Origin: an uncultured Muribaculaceae bacterium
GTDB taxonomy: Bacteria > Bacteroidota > Bacteroidia > Bacteroidales > Muribaculaceae
Reading direction: 5' to 3'
Assembly (NCBI GenBank): GCA_947174635.1
Contig: CAMWJS010000008.1
Span: 1-64,000, forward strand
DNA: 64,000 nucleotides
Shown here piece after piece: positions 48,703 through 56,479 of this stretch. The position numbers and the translations under genes were made by a program. Every line of letters begins with the position of its first letter. Positions within the stretch are counted from its first letter, which is position 1. The notes beneath the pieces are model-generated. The model saw only the letters and a program-made list of their open reading frames with translations. It did not search any database and was not told where the DNA came from.

Positions 48703-49399
48703 TATCAAAGGCATAATATTTGACTACGGCGGCACAATAGACAGCCACGGCGACCACTGGAGCGAGGTTATCTATGACGGCTACAAGGCCTGCGGCCTCG
48801 ATGTTGACAAAGAGGAGTTCCGCACGAGCTATGTGCATGCAGAGCGTGAGCTGGCCCGCACCCGACATATCTTTCCGGAGCATACGTTTCTCGATGTGAT
48901 GGAGATAAAGATGCGGCTTGAGCTTGACGACCTCGCGGCTCGCGGGATAATCACCCGCGAGGTGGCCGAAGAAAAGGCATCGCCTATAGCTCGCTATTGC
49001 TATGAGCGCGCAAGAGCTTCGGTCGATGACGCGCGCCCCGTGCTCGAGAAGCTCGCGGAACGCTATCCGCTGGTGCTCGTATCAAACTTCTACGGCAATG
49101 TGGAGAGCGTGATACGCGACATGGGGATACGCCAGTACTTCCGCGGCGTCATAGAGAGCGCCGTTGTGGGAGTGCGTAAGCCCGACGCACGCATATTCAT
49201 GCTCGGCGTCATCGCCCTCGGACTGAAGCCCGAGGAGGTGCTCGTGGTCGGCGACAGCATGCGCAAGGATATCATGCCTGCCGAGTCGATAGGATGCCAT
49301 ACGGCCTGGCTCAAAGGAAAGGGATGGACGGCCGATGAAGATGCGATGACGCATCCGTCGCAGATTTCCTCGCTCGACGACCTGCTCAAACTCATATAG
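48692..49399 (+). CDS. HAD-superfamily hydrolase with a DYGGT motif
   Basis: The 235-residue protein has a HAD core: motif I DYGGTID (nucleophile Asp11), a helical cap, motif II VLVSNFYG, and motif IV VLVVGDSMRKDI. The second Asp of the usual DxDGT is Gly (DYGGT), so the normal general acid is missing, as in some HAD enzymes that act on special substrates. Its gene overlaps the CDP-alcohol transferase gene by 11 bases, implying coupled translation and a joint pathway. A phosphatase of the lipid phosphate product is a fair guess. Confidence 0.8.
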   Translation: MMNDIKGIIFDYGGTIDSHGDHWSEVIYDGYKACGLDVDKEEFRTSYVHAERELARTRHIFPEHTFLDVMEIKMRLELDDLAARGIITREVAEEKASPIARYCYERARASVDDARPVLEKLAERYPLVLVSNFYGNVESVIRDMGIRQYFRGVIESAVVGVRKPDARIFMLGVIALGLKPEEVLVVGDSMRKDIMPAESIGCHTAWLKGKGWTADEDAMTHPSQISSLDDLLKLI

Positions 49400-49439
49400 C
49401 TACTGACAGAACAAACCTAACGGCAATAAACCAACGGCA

Positions 49440-49964
49440 ATGAAGAAGAAAGAGATAAAGAAAAAATTCCTGCATGGCGGAGGGATATTCATGTTTCTCC
49501 GTTCTGTCGTGACGTCGCAGATTTCAGCATATACCGATTTTATTGTCAGTTTTGTGTTCTATGCCCTGATATCACTCTCGGCCGGCATTTCGGCCATGAT
49601 AGGGGCAACGGCGGGCGGTATTGTCAACTGCCTGATAAACTACAAGTTCACATTCCGCATGCGCGAGAGTTCTTATCTTGCCATCGGCATAAAATTTTTC
49701 CTCGTGTGGCTGGGAAGCCTCCTGCTCAACACTTTCGGCACGCAGTACCTTACCAATCTGCTTGACAGCAGTTCGCTACTCGACTCGGTGAACATGGTCG
49801 ACAACATCCGCTTTACTATAGCGCGAATATTGACGTCGATTGTCGTGTCGGTGTTCTGGAATTTCATGCTGCAGAGATACTTTGTGTTCCGGGCAACGGC
49901 TTTTGACAATTTCATAGACCGCTGCCACTATTTCCTGCACGCGACATTCTCGAAGCGTTATTGA
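49440..49964 (+). CDS. GtrA family membrane protein
   Basis: The 174-residue protein has four hydrophobic segments and GGIVNCLINYKFTF plus the second copy-like WNFMLQRYFVF, both hallmarks of GtrA proteins, which help move lipid-linked sugars or take part in surface glycan assembly. It closes the five-gene operon, 40 bases after the HAD gene. Confidence 0.85.
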   Translation: MKKKEIKKKFLHGGGIFMFLRSVVTSQISAYTDFIVSFVFYALISLSAGISAMIGATAGGIVNCLINYKFTFRMRESSYLAIGIKFFLVWLGSLLLNTFGTQYLTNLLDSSSLLDSVNMVDNIRFTIARILTSIVVSVFWNFMLQRYFVFRATAFDNFIDRCHYFLHATFSKRY

Positions 49965-49994
49965 ATCGACAGGATAGCCTTTTGTTTAAAAATC

Positions 49995-50027
49995 CCGGCT
50001 CCGCAACAGTCACTGCTGCGGAGCCGG
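49995..50027 (-). terminator. Terminator of the minus-strand sigma operon
   Basis: An 11-bp perfect stem (CCGGCTCCGCA 49995-50005 with 50017-50027) is followed on the minus strand by GATTTTTAAA. Plus-strand T-run is absent, so it mainly serves the genes ending at 50240. Confidence 0.65.
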
Positions 50028-50048
50028 AGGGCTTGTCTATAGTATAAA

Positions 50049-50224
50049 TAACTGTTTAATTATTTTATACCAACCATTCTCATTATTTTAATATTCTGTC
50101 GGAGTCTTTTCTGCCGCTTTCTATATCGGTCATCAGTCATGTAGCTCGCTACATTCCTTCTTCCTCAATAAAAATCTGCTAAAAAATCCTTCCGCCATAA
50201 TATCAAAATAATTTTGAACAGTTA
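50049..50224. repeat. MITE-like element with terminal inverted repeats
   Basis: Ends TAACTGTTTAATTATTTTA (50049-50067) and the complement of 50206-50224 match at about 17 of 19 positions with a 2-base gap. A short palindrome TGTAGC-TC-GCTACA lies in the middle. Short frames of 20-26 codons occur on the minus strand inside. Confidence 0.45.
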
Positions 50225-50239
50225 CTTAAAAAAATTGCT

Positions 50240-51067
50240 TTATTTCAGATTTACAAGCGATGAATTGAGCAACTGTCTGATTACATTGTCATTATATTCG
50301 CTAATCATACCTTTAATCAACTCCCGTGCAGTATTTTTGTCTTCAGCGCTGACGTCCGACGAATTTTTGCAGTGCTCGTATATTTTCGCAGCGATAGCCT
50401 GTCGTGCCTGACGGTTTTCGGTCGACATCATCTGTACGTAGCCCATAAACGTGGTGAACCAGCTTTTCATGAAAGAATGTCCGTTGGCAGTGTACTCTAT
50501 CGTAGAGCCGCTGTTTAAAATCTTGAAAGACTTGCCTGAAGAAACAGACTGACGATACTTCAGCGTGGTAGCATACGTCACAATCAGGGTTCCGTTGATT
50601 TCGCCGGAGTTTTCCTCCCAGTTCATAGCGTAGGCATAACGGTAGTTGCCTGAGGGATTTTCTTTCTCGGGTGCGAGAAAACATGCATACACATAATTTC
50701 GGCCCGGACGTGTCACCTGCACTCCCCCGGCGCTGTCATCGCCTACGGCCAGGACGATATTGCGGTCGCCGGCGACAGTGAGTCCGCTGCTTGTGCTGTA
50801 GGCCAACCTGTCGTCGTCGCGGAATGCCTTGAGTATGTTTTCAACAAGATTTATTTTCCTGGCGGGGAGTGTAAAATTGTAGATATCGGATTGCGATTGC
50901 TTTATACCCGTGTCGGTGTCCTTTTCCTTTGAATGGCTTTCCGACAGTGTCACATCGCCGTTCTGAATAAGTTTGTCAAACGCTTTGCGGATGTTTGTCT
51001 GAGCTTGGGAACTGAATGGCATTATCGCCATCAAAAGTGATAAAATACAGATAATTCTTGTTTTCAT
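50240..51067 (-). CDS. Secreted protein of unknown function (sigma-operon partner)
   Basis: The 275-residue product has a signal peptide (residues 1-22, SQAQ). The mature part has a DDDRLAYSTSSGL stretch and a YAYAMNWEENSGEINGTLIVTYATTLKYRQ stretch, then helices to the end. No family is recognised. It is the third gene of an operon after an ECF sigma factor and a membrane anti-sigma-like protein (11 bases downstream), so it may be a target or part of the signalling system. Confidence 0.65.
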   Translation of the reverse strand: MKTRIICILSLLMAIMPFSSQAQTNIRKAFDKLIQNGDVTLSESHSKEKDTDTGIKQSQSDIYNFTLPARKINLVENILKAFRDDDRLAYSTSSGLTVAGDRNIVLAVGDDSAGGVQVTRPGRNYVYACFLAPEKENPSGNYRYAYAMNWEENSGEINGTLIVTYATTLKYRQSVSSGKSFKILNSGSTIEYTANGHSFMKSWFTTFMGYVQMMSTENRQARQAIAAKIYEHCKNSSDVSAEDKNTARELIKGMISEYNDNVIRQLLNSSLVNLK

Positions 51068-51078
51068 ACCGTTTATAT

Positions 51079-51768
51079 TTATAGCATTGTTACTATTTCG
51101 ATATCAGGAGCGTTGTCGAACATGGCAGTCACGTCCTCTGCCGATGCCAACTGGCAGTCGGCCAACGCGATAGCCGCACTGATGTAAGCATAATATTCGT
51201 CTTCGTAGACCCTGGCCATAGCCATAGCTATATCATTGTCGATACGCGCCTGCTCAATTCTCATGAATTCGTCGATGTCAATCGCGGTATCATCTCCGCC
51301 GGCAGGAGCCGGGGGGGCTCCCGTCGTTTTCTGCACGGCGGGAGCAAGATGTTCCAGCCGCTTGACCTCCGTGTCTGAAACTACGGGGGCTTCGGCAATA
51401 TTCTTTTCTACCACACTCTCCTCCTTATCAAGCGAATCCGTTAGCGGCAACTCCTGATGTCGGAATCCGGAGGTGTCAGCCATTATACCGACAAGAATAA
51501 CTATTCCAGCCAATGCAGCGGCAACTCCGGCAATCAGCAGGAGAGGATGGCGGCTACGACGGCGCAATCGCGGGCGGAATGCGTCCCACTCTTTTGCGGC
51601 ATCGACCTGCCTACCGCATCCGAGCGAGTCCTGCAATCCAACAGATATTTCATATAGCTGGCGCAACTCGTCATCTTCCATGATTGACATTATCTCTCCG
51701 GACGTAAGTTCCTCGGGGCAGTCAATCATCTTTTCGACAAGGCTATTTTTTGTTTCGTCGGTCATCAT
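51079..51768 (-). CDS. Membrane anti-sigma factor-like protein
   Basis: The 229-residue protein has a cytoplasmic N-terminal part (about 80 residues), one membrane helix (LLLIAGVAAALAGIVILVGIM, about residues 76-96) and an outside part rich in Glu, Pro and Ala. The layout, and the ATGATGA overlap with the sigma gene, are typical of an anti-sigma factor. It lacks a FecR domain, so it is a different class from the TonB-linked FecR type. Confidence 0.7.
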   Translation of the reverse strand: MMTDETKNSLVEKMIDCPEELTSGEIMSIMEDDELRQLYEISVGLQDSLGCGRQVDAAKEWDAFRPRLRRRSRHPLLLIAGVAAALAGIVILVGIMADTSGFRHQELPLTDSLDKEESVVEKNIAEAPVVSDTEVKRLEHLAPAVQKTTGAPPAPAGGDDTAIDIDEFMRIEQARIDNDIAMAMARVYEDEYYAYISAAIALADCQLASAEDVTAMFDNAPDIEIVTML

Positions 51769-52247
51769 TTATTTGTTTTGAAATGAGTTCGTAATTTTTT
51801 AAGAGCGGTGACAACGCTTTTGTTTATCATCGAGACAGAAACTTCGAGACTTGCGGCTGTTTCCTTGTATGAAAGTCCGTCGGCATATATCTTGTCGACC
51901 ACCTGACGCTCGCGTTGAGTCAGCAGAGTCTGTACCGCCGAACGTATCTCGCTATGGCGCGCCTCGATGTCGACGCCATCGTCGGGCTCATCCAATGAAT
52001 ATCTTCGACGGAAACGTTCGCGCGTATCTGCGGCGGCTATACGGTTGAGACATACATTGCGCACGGACCGTATGACAAAAGCCTGTGGATTTTCTATACC
52101 TGTATCCGATTCCCAGAGCCGAAGAAATACCTCCTGGACGGCGTCGCGTGCATCGTCCTCATCGTGCAGGAGGCTTATGGCAAGCCTCATTGCCGGCGGA
52201 AAGCAGCGGAGGTAGATTGTCTCGAACTCTGTGATTGAATATTGCAT
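51765..52247 (-). CDS. ECF-type RNA polymerase sigma factor
   Basis: The 160-residue protein has sigma region 2 (AISLLHDEDDARDAVQEVFLRLW, about residues 23-45) and region 4 (LTQRERQVVDKIYADGLSYKETAASLEVSVSMINKSV), with no region 1 or 3. It directs polymerase to a small regulon; the neighbouring genes likely include its regulator. Its stop overlaps the start of the anti-sigma-like gene. Confidence 0.93.
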   Translation of the reverse strand: MQYSITEFETIYLRCFPPAMRLAISLLHDEDDARDAVQEVFLRLWESDTGIENPQAFVIRSVRNVCLNRIAAADTRERFRRRYSLDEPDDGVDIEARHSEIRSAVQTLLTQRERQVVDKIYADGLSYKETAASLEVSVSMINKSVVTALKKLRTHFKTNK

Positions 52248-52358
52248 TTTTATCGTCGTTTATTGTGTAGACAGGCAAGTGTGCGATTTCATCACCGCAA
52301 TTTATAATTTTTTTCCGACAAAGTAATCATCCCCTCTTATCGGTCGTTGTATAAAAAT

Positions 52359-52399
52359 CAGTCCCCGGCTTGACGTTGTAGTTGTCGTGCCGGGGACTG
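52359..52399 (-). terminator. Terminator of adk
   Basis: An 11-bp perfect stem (CAGTCCCCGGC 52359-52369 with 52389-52399) is followed on the minus strand by ATTTTTAT. It lies 27 bases past the adk stop. Confidence 0.85.
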
Positions 52400-52425
52400 T
52401 GGTATGCGATGTTTTATTGGGGATG

Positions 52426-52995
52426 TCAGGCTTCGATGACTTCGGCGATGCGGTTGAATATTTCGTCGATAGAACCGGTGGCATGGATAGCGCGGTATTT
52501 TCCTTCGTTGATATAGTAGTCGCGGAGGGGAAGGGTCTGGCTGTGGTATACCTCAAGACGCTTGTTGATGGTGTCGAGGTTGTCGTCGGAGCGGCCTGAC
52601 TCCTGACCGCGTTTGAGAAGGCGCTCGATGAGTTCGTCCTCGGGCACTTCAAGACCGATTACCGAGTCAATTTTCATGCCACGCTCGGCAAGAAGCTGCT
52701 TGAGTGCGCGTGCCTGCGGAATGGTACGTGGAAAACCGTCGAGAATAAGGCCTTTTGATGCCTGGGGATTATTGTCGATGGTATGGGCCAGGATTTCAAT
52801 CATCAGATCGTCGGGAATAAGCTGTCCGCGCGAGCAGTAAGAGTCAGCCACGATGCCGAGCTCGGTCTTGCGTGCGATATGGTCGCGCAGCAATTCGCCG
52901 GTCGAGATGTGATGAAGATTGTATTTCTCGATAATTCGTTCGCTCTGAGTTCCTTTACCGCTTCCGGGCGCTCCGAAGATAATGATATTGGGCAT
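52426..52995 (-). CDS. adk: Adenylate kinase
   Basis: The 189-residue enzyme has the P-loop GAPGSGKGT (residues 7-15), LDGFPRTIPQA near 83, and the LID-region segment in its short form without zinc cysteines. The start at 52995 (MPNIIIFGAPGSGKG) is the canonical start; an upstream in-frame ATG at 53022 adds nine residues not seen in relatives. It converts AMP and ATP to ADP. Here it is near hpt instead of next to map. Confidence 0.97.
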   Translation of the reverse strand: MPNIIIFGAPGSGKGTQSERIIEKYNLHHISTGELLRDHIARKTELGIVADSYCSRGQLIPDDLMIEILAHTIDNNPQASKGLILDGFPRTIPQARALKQLLAERGMKIDSVIGLEVPEDELIERLLKRGQESGRSDDNLDTINKRLEVYHSQTLPLRDYYINEGKYRAIHATGSIDEIFNRIAEVIEA

Positions 52996-53147
52996 GATAA
53001 AATTGTTTATATAATTACACACATGTTGACTATCGGCTTCTCTGTTGAGGTGAAGCCGGTGTCTTTACCCGGTATTTTTTCGTGTTTTAAGGTTGATATA
53101 TTCCCGCAAGCGGGTCAATGCCATGACGTGCATGGCTATAATGTCTG

Positions 53148-53690
53148 TCAGTTGTTTTCTTTAAGTACGTAGATATCGTCGAGATTTCGGGCGAGCCCGT
53201 CGATATCGAGGCCGAAGCCGATGATGAATTTGGAGGGGATTGCAAAACCCACGTAGTCGGGCTTGACGTCGACCTTAAGCGCATCGGGCTTGAACAGGAG
53301 AGTCGCCACCTTGATTTCGGCCGGCTCTTTCTCCTTGAGTGTGTCGAGAAGCCGAGTGATTGTGTTACCGGTATCGACGATGTCCTCAACGATTATGACG
53401 GTGCGGCCCTTGATATCTTCGCTGAGGCCTATCACTTCCTTGACAACACCTGTCGACCCCATTCCTTCATAGCTTTTAAGGCGTATGAACGAAATCTCGG
53501 CATCGAAATCCACCGCTCTGAAGAGGTCGGCGGCAAAAGGGAAAGCTCCGTTAAGCACGCAGAGAAACAAGGGATTTTTGCCTTCGCATTCGGCTGAAAT
53601 CGTCCCCGCAATCTCTTTAATGCGTCTGTCGATTTGCTCTCGTCGGATGTATGGCTCGAATGTGAGCCCGTTGTATGTTACCTGATCCAT
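53148..53690 (-). CDS. hpt: Hypoxanthine phosphoribosyltransferase
   Basis: The 180-residue enzyme salvages hypoxanthine/guanine with PRPP. The PRPP site [13 protein letters not shown] (about residues 94-106) and [14 protein letters not shown] in the C-terminal hood are typical. It lies 152 bases upstream of adk, on the same strand. Confidence 0.95.
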   Translation of the reverse strand: MDQVTYNGLTFEPYIRREQIDRRIKEIAGTISAECEGKNPLFLCVLNGAFPFAADLFRAVDFDAEISFIRLKSYEGMGSTGVVKEVIGLSEDIKGRTVIIVEDIVDTGNTITRLLDTLKEKEPAEIKVATLLFKPDALKVDVKPDYVGFAIPSKFIIGFGLDIDGLARNLDDIYVLKENN

Positions 53691-53710
53691 TGTATAAATG
53701 TAAATTAGTG

Positions 53711-53718
53711 CAAATTTA
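53711..53718 (-). promoter_or_regulatory. Promoter -7 box of hpt
   Basis: The minus strand reads TAAATTTG, 20 bases before the hpt ATG. No clear -33 element. It is divergent from the nnrED promoter. Confidence 0.5.
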
Positions 53719-53759
53719 CGTAAAGAATTTTATAAATCACATACGTTGGAGCAAGTTTT

Positions 53760-53790
53760 TTTGATACGCTAAAAAAAATGTGTAAATTTG
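53760..53790 (+). promoter_or_regulatory. Promoter of nnrED
   Basis: TTTG (53760-53763) and TAAATTTG (53783-53790) have a 19-base spacer, a full consensus. The leader to the ATG at 53814 is under 20 bases. Confidence 0.8.
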
Positions 53791-53813
53791 TAGTCAACAA
53801 TGTGCATTGATTA

Positions 53814-55337
53814 ATGAAGATATTTACTAACAGCGAAATTCGCCAGATAGACCAATATACTATTGAGCATGAAGATGTTAAGCCGATTGAGCTGATAGAG
53901 CGCGTGGCACGTGCGGTGGCCGACGAGATTACCGCCCGCTGGCGTCCGTCAAAGCCGGTGGTGATATTCGCCGGACCGGGCAACAACGGAGCCGACGCAC
54001 TTGCAGCCGGAGCGCTCCTGTCGGAAAGCGGCTACAAGGTGCATGCTTATCTTTTCAACATCGGAGGCAACAAACTGTCGGCCGAGTGCACAGTGTGCCG
54101 CGACCGTTTCGTACAATGCCACGGGGTGGGTATAACCGAAGTAATCGACACCTTCATGATGCCCGACCTGCAACGCAACCTGCTCATAATCGACGGCCTG
54201 TTCGGTTCGGGCCTGCGCGACCCGCTCAAGGGGGGCTTCTCTTATCTTGTGCAGCGCATCAACGAGGCGAAAGCCACGGTAGTGTCAATCGACATACCTT
54301 CGGGACTCGCCGGCGACTGGAATCCGGCCCTGATATCGCGCGACGTAATACACGCATCGCTGACCCTCGCCATACAGCATCCGCGGCTGGCATTCTTCAT
54401 AGCCGACAACGCCGAGCTGGTGGGAGAATGGAAGGTGCTTGACATCGGACTCAGCCAAAAGGCCGCGTCTGAAATCAAGGCCAAGTTCTATCTCGTGGAG
54501 GAGAGCGACGTGTACCGCGCCCTGAAACGCCGCCCACTGTTCTCGTCGAAAGCCGACTACGGTTCCGCCCTAATCTATGCGGGAAGCTACGGCATGATGG
54601 GCGCGGCTGTGATGGCAGCCCGCGGAGCACTGCGCTCGGGAGTCGGCAAAGTCACGATAGAGGCGCCCAAATGCGGCTACCCGATCATACAGTCGGCAGC
54701 CCCCGAGGCTCTTTACAGCGCCAATCAGGGGGAGATGTACATAGACCGGATGCGTCCCGCCCACCACTACAATGCCATCGCGGCAGGCCCCGGCATAGGA
54801 ACGAACGAGACCACACTCCGCGCACTCGAAGAGCTGTTGCTGTCGTCAAAATCGCCAATCATACTCGATGCCGACGCACTCAACTGCATAGCCATGAAAC
54901 CGGCGATGCTCAACTCGCTGCCGATGCTGTCGATCATCACTCCGCATGCAGGCGAATTTGACCGGCTGTTCGGCCACCACACATCGATGGAAGCGCGTCT
55001 GCGCAAGGCCTGCGAAGTGGCGCGCCACTATCATATACTGATTGTGCTCAAGGGATATTACACGTCGATCATACGCCCCGACGGCAAGATATATTTCAAC
55101 TCATCGGGCTGTCCGGCAATGGCGACCCCCGGAAGCGGCGATGTGCTCACCGGGATGCTTGCCGGTTTCATGGCGCAGGACTACAAACCGGAAGTGGCAA
55201 CGCTGCTCGCAGTGTTCCTCCACGGTCTGGCGGGAGAAATCGCCGCAGAGGAACATGGCGACTACGGCGTAGTAGCCTCAGACATCGCCGACAACATAGG
55301 CCGCGCCATCAAAGCCATCATGGAGCCTATACGTTAA
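53814..55337 (+). CDS. nnrE: Bifunctional NAD(P)HX epimerase/dehydratase
   Basis: The 507-residue protein repairs hydrated NAD(P)H. The N-terminal YjeF domain (residues 1-215) has FAGPGNNGADAL near 44 and SIDIPSGLAGD near 160; the C-terminal ribokinase-like domain (about 225-500) has GAAVMAARGALRSGVGKV, AGPGIGTN and MATPGSGDVLTGMLAG. The fused form is normal. The leader is very short. Confidence 0.95.
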   Translation: MKIFTNSEIRQIDQYTIEHEDVKPIELIERVARAVADEITARWRPSKPVVIFAGPGNNGADALAAGALLSESGYKVHAYLFNIGGNKLSAECTVCRDRFVQCHGVGITEVIDTFMMPDLQRNLLIIDGLFGSGLRDPLKGGFSYLVQRINEAKATVVSIDIPSGLAGDWNPALISRDVIHASLTLAIQHPRLAFFIADNAELVGEWKVLDIGLSQKAASEIKAKFYLVEESDVYRALKRRPLFSSKADYGSALIYAGSYGMMGAAVMAARGALRSGVGKVTIEAPKCGYPIIQSAAPEALYSANQGEMYIDRMRPAHHYNAIAAGPGIGTNETTLRALEELLLSSKSPIILDADALNCIAMKPAMLNSLPMLSIITPHAGEFDRLFGHHTSMEARLRKACEVARHYHILIVLKGYYTSIIRPDGKIYFNSSGCPAMATPGSGDVLTGMLAGFMAQDYKPEVATLLAVFLHGLAGEIAAEEHGDYGVVASDIADNIGRAIKAIMEPIR

Positions 55338-55361
55338 AACCATTCCAATCTTTTGACACTT

Positions 55362-56447
55362 ATGAAAAAAGCGACAACAATCATCATAGGCGCATTGCTG
55401 ACCACAACAGCTGCCACCGCGCAGCAGGCCCAGCGTATCACAGCCACCAAAGCCAACGAATACGGCATAACATACACGCTGCCCGTCACAGCCGTCGACA
55501 TCACTATTGAAGCCGAATTCACCCGCGAGGAGCCGGGCGAATTTTACAAATACGCGCTCAAATATCTCAATATCGACAACCCGATTTCGGAACCTTCGCT
55601 CAGCGCATCGGTAAAAAGCGTGACGATAAGCACCCACGGCGTGCCCGACCCTGAAAAGCGCTATCTCGTGACGCTGAAAAGCAGCCAGGCTCCGTATATG
55701 ATATTAGGAGAGGGAAATATACCGCTTGCCATCAATACCGAAAGCGTATTCGAGGCAGAGACTCCGGCAATACCTGAAGCACGTCAGGCAGGCCCCACCC
55801 CGCTCGAGACACAGGCGGCGCGTCAGGTCATCACTCAGGAGATGCTGCAGAGCCATTCATCGGCCAAACGTGCGGAACTTGCGGCCGAACAAATCTATGC
55901 CCTTCGCCAGAGCCGTACCGACCTCATTACCGGCCAGGCGGAACAGATGCCGCCGGACGGCGCGGCAATGAAACTCGTGATGGACAATATCGAGGCTCAG
56001 GAGCAGGCTCTTATGGCTATGTTCGCCGGAACAAAGAGCACTTATACCGAGGTGCGAACATTCACCATAGTTCCGCAGGGGAGCATAAACAACCAGATCA
56101 TAGCGCGCATATCGGCCACTGCAGGTATTACCGACCCCAACGACCTGAGCGGATTTCCCGTATATCTTTCAATCAAGGAGCTGACGCGCGGAGAGATGCC
56201 CGTAAACGACAAGGGGGAGACACTCCCCTTCCCAAAAGGGGGCATAGCATATACCATACCGGGGCAGGCGCAAGTAACGGTGACAGCTATGGGAAATGAG
56301 CTGGCGCGCAAAGATGTTGACCTGGCGCAGTCAGGTATCGTCTATGGCATGGCACCGTCATGCTTCACCGACAAGAAAGCTCCGGTGTATCTGCTGTTCA
56401 ATCCCGCCACAGGCGCTGCCGCCGAAGTGGGACCGGCAGTGAAATAA
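55362..56447 (+). CDS. Secreted DUF4831 family protein
   Basis: The 361-residue protein has a signal peptide (residues 1-21, ATAQQ) and a body with NEYGITYTLPVTAVDITIEAEFTREEPGEFYKYALKYL, the opening signature of DUF4831, a Bacteroidales-only family of unknown function. The ATG at 55362 is preferred over the TTG three codons before. It lies 24 bases after nnrE and 32 before the (p)ppGpp gene, so a shared transcript is likely. Confidence 0.8.
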   Translation: MKKATTIIIGALLTTTAATAQQAQRITATKANEYGITYTLPVTAVDITIEAEFTREEPGEFYKYALKYLNIDNPISEPSLSASVKSVTISTHGVPDPEKRYLVTLKSSQAPYMILGEGNIPLAINTESVFEAETPAIPEARQAGPTPLETQAARQVITQEMLQSHSSAKRAELAAEQIYALRQSRTDLITGQAEQMPPDGAAMKLVMDNIEAQEQALMAMFAGTKSTYTEVRTFTIVPQGSINNQIIARISATAGITDPNDLSGFPVYLSIKELTRGEMPVNDKGETLPFPKGGIAYTIPGQAQVTVTAMGNELARKDVDLAQSGIVYGMAPSCFTDKKAPVYLLFNPATGAAAEVGPAVK

Positions 56448-56479
56448 CGCATTACACACACATTATAACCGTCGACATT

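Larger units (their letters stand above)
49965..50239. other. Convergent intergenic region with a terminator and a MITE-like element
   Basis: A hairpin at 49995-50027 and an element of about 175 bases with inverted ends (50049-50067 and 50206-50224) fill this gap. No long ORF is present. Confidence 0.5.

Noticed and set aside
47794-48714. 306-codon minus-strand frame
   Set aside because: It is antisense to the CDP-alcohol transferase, whose motifs are clear; rich in His and Arg, it looks like a shadow.
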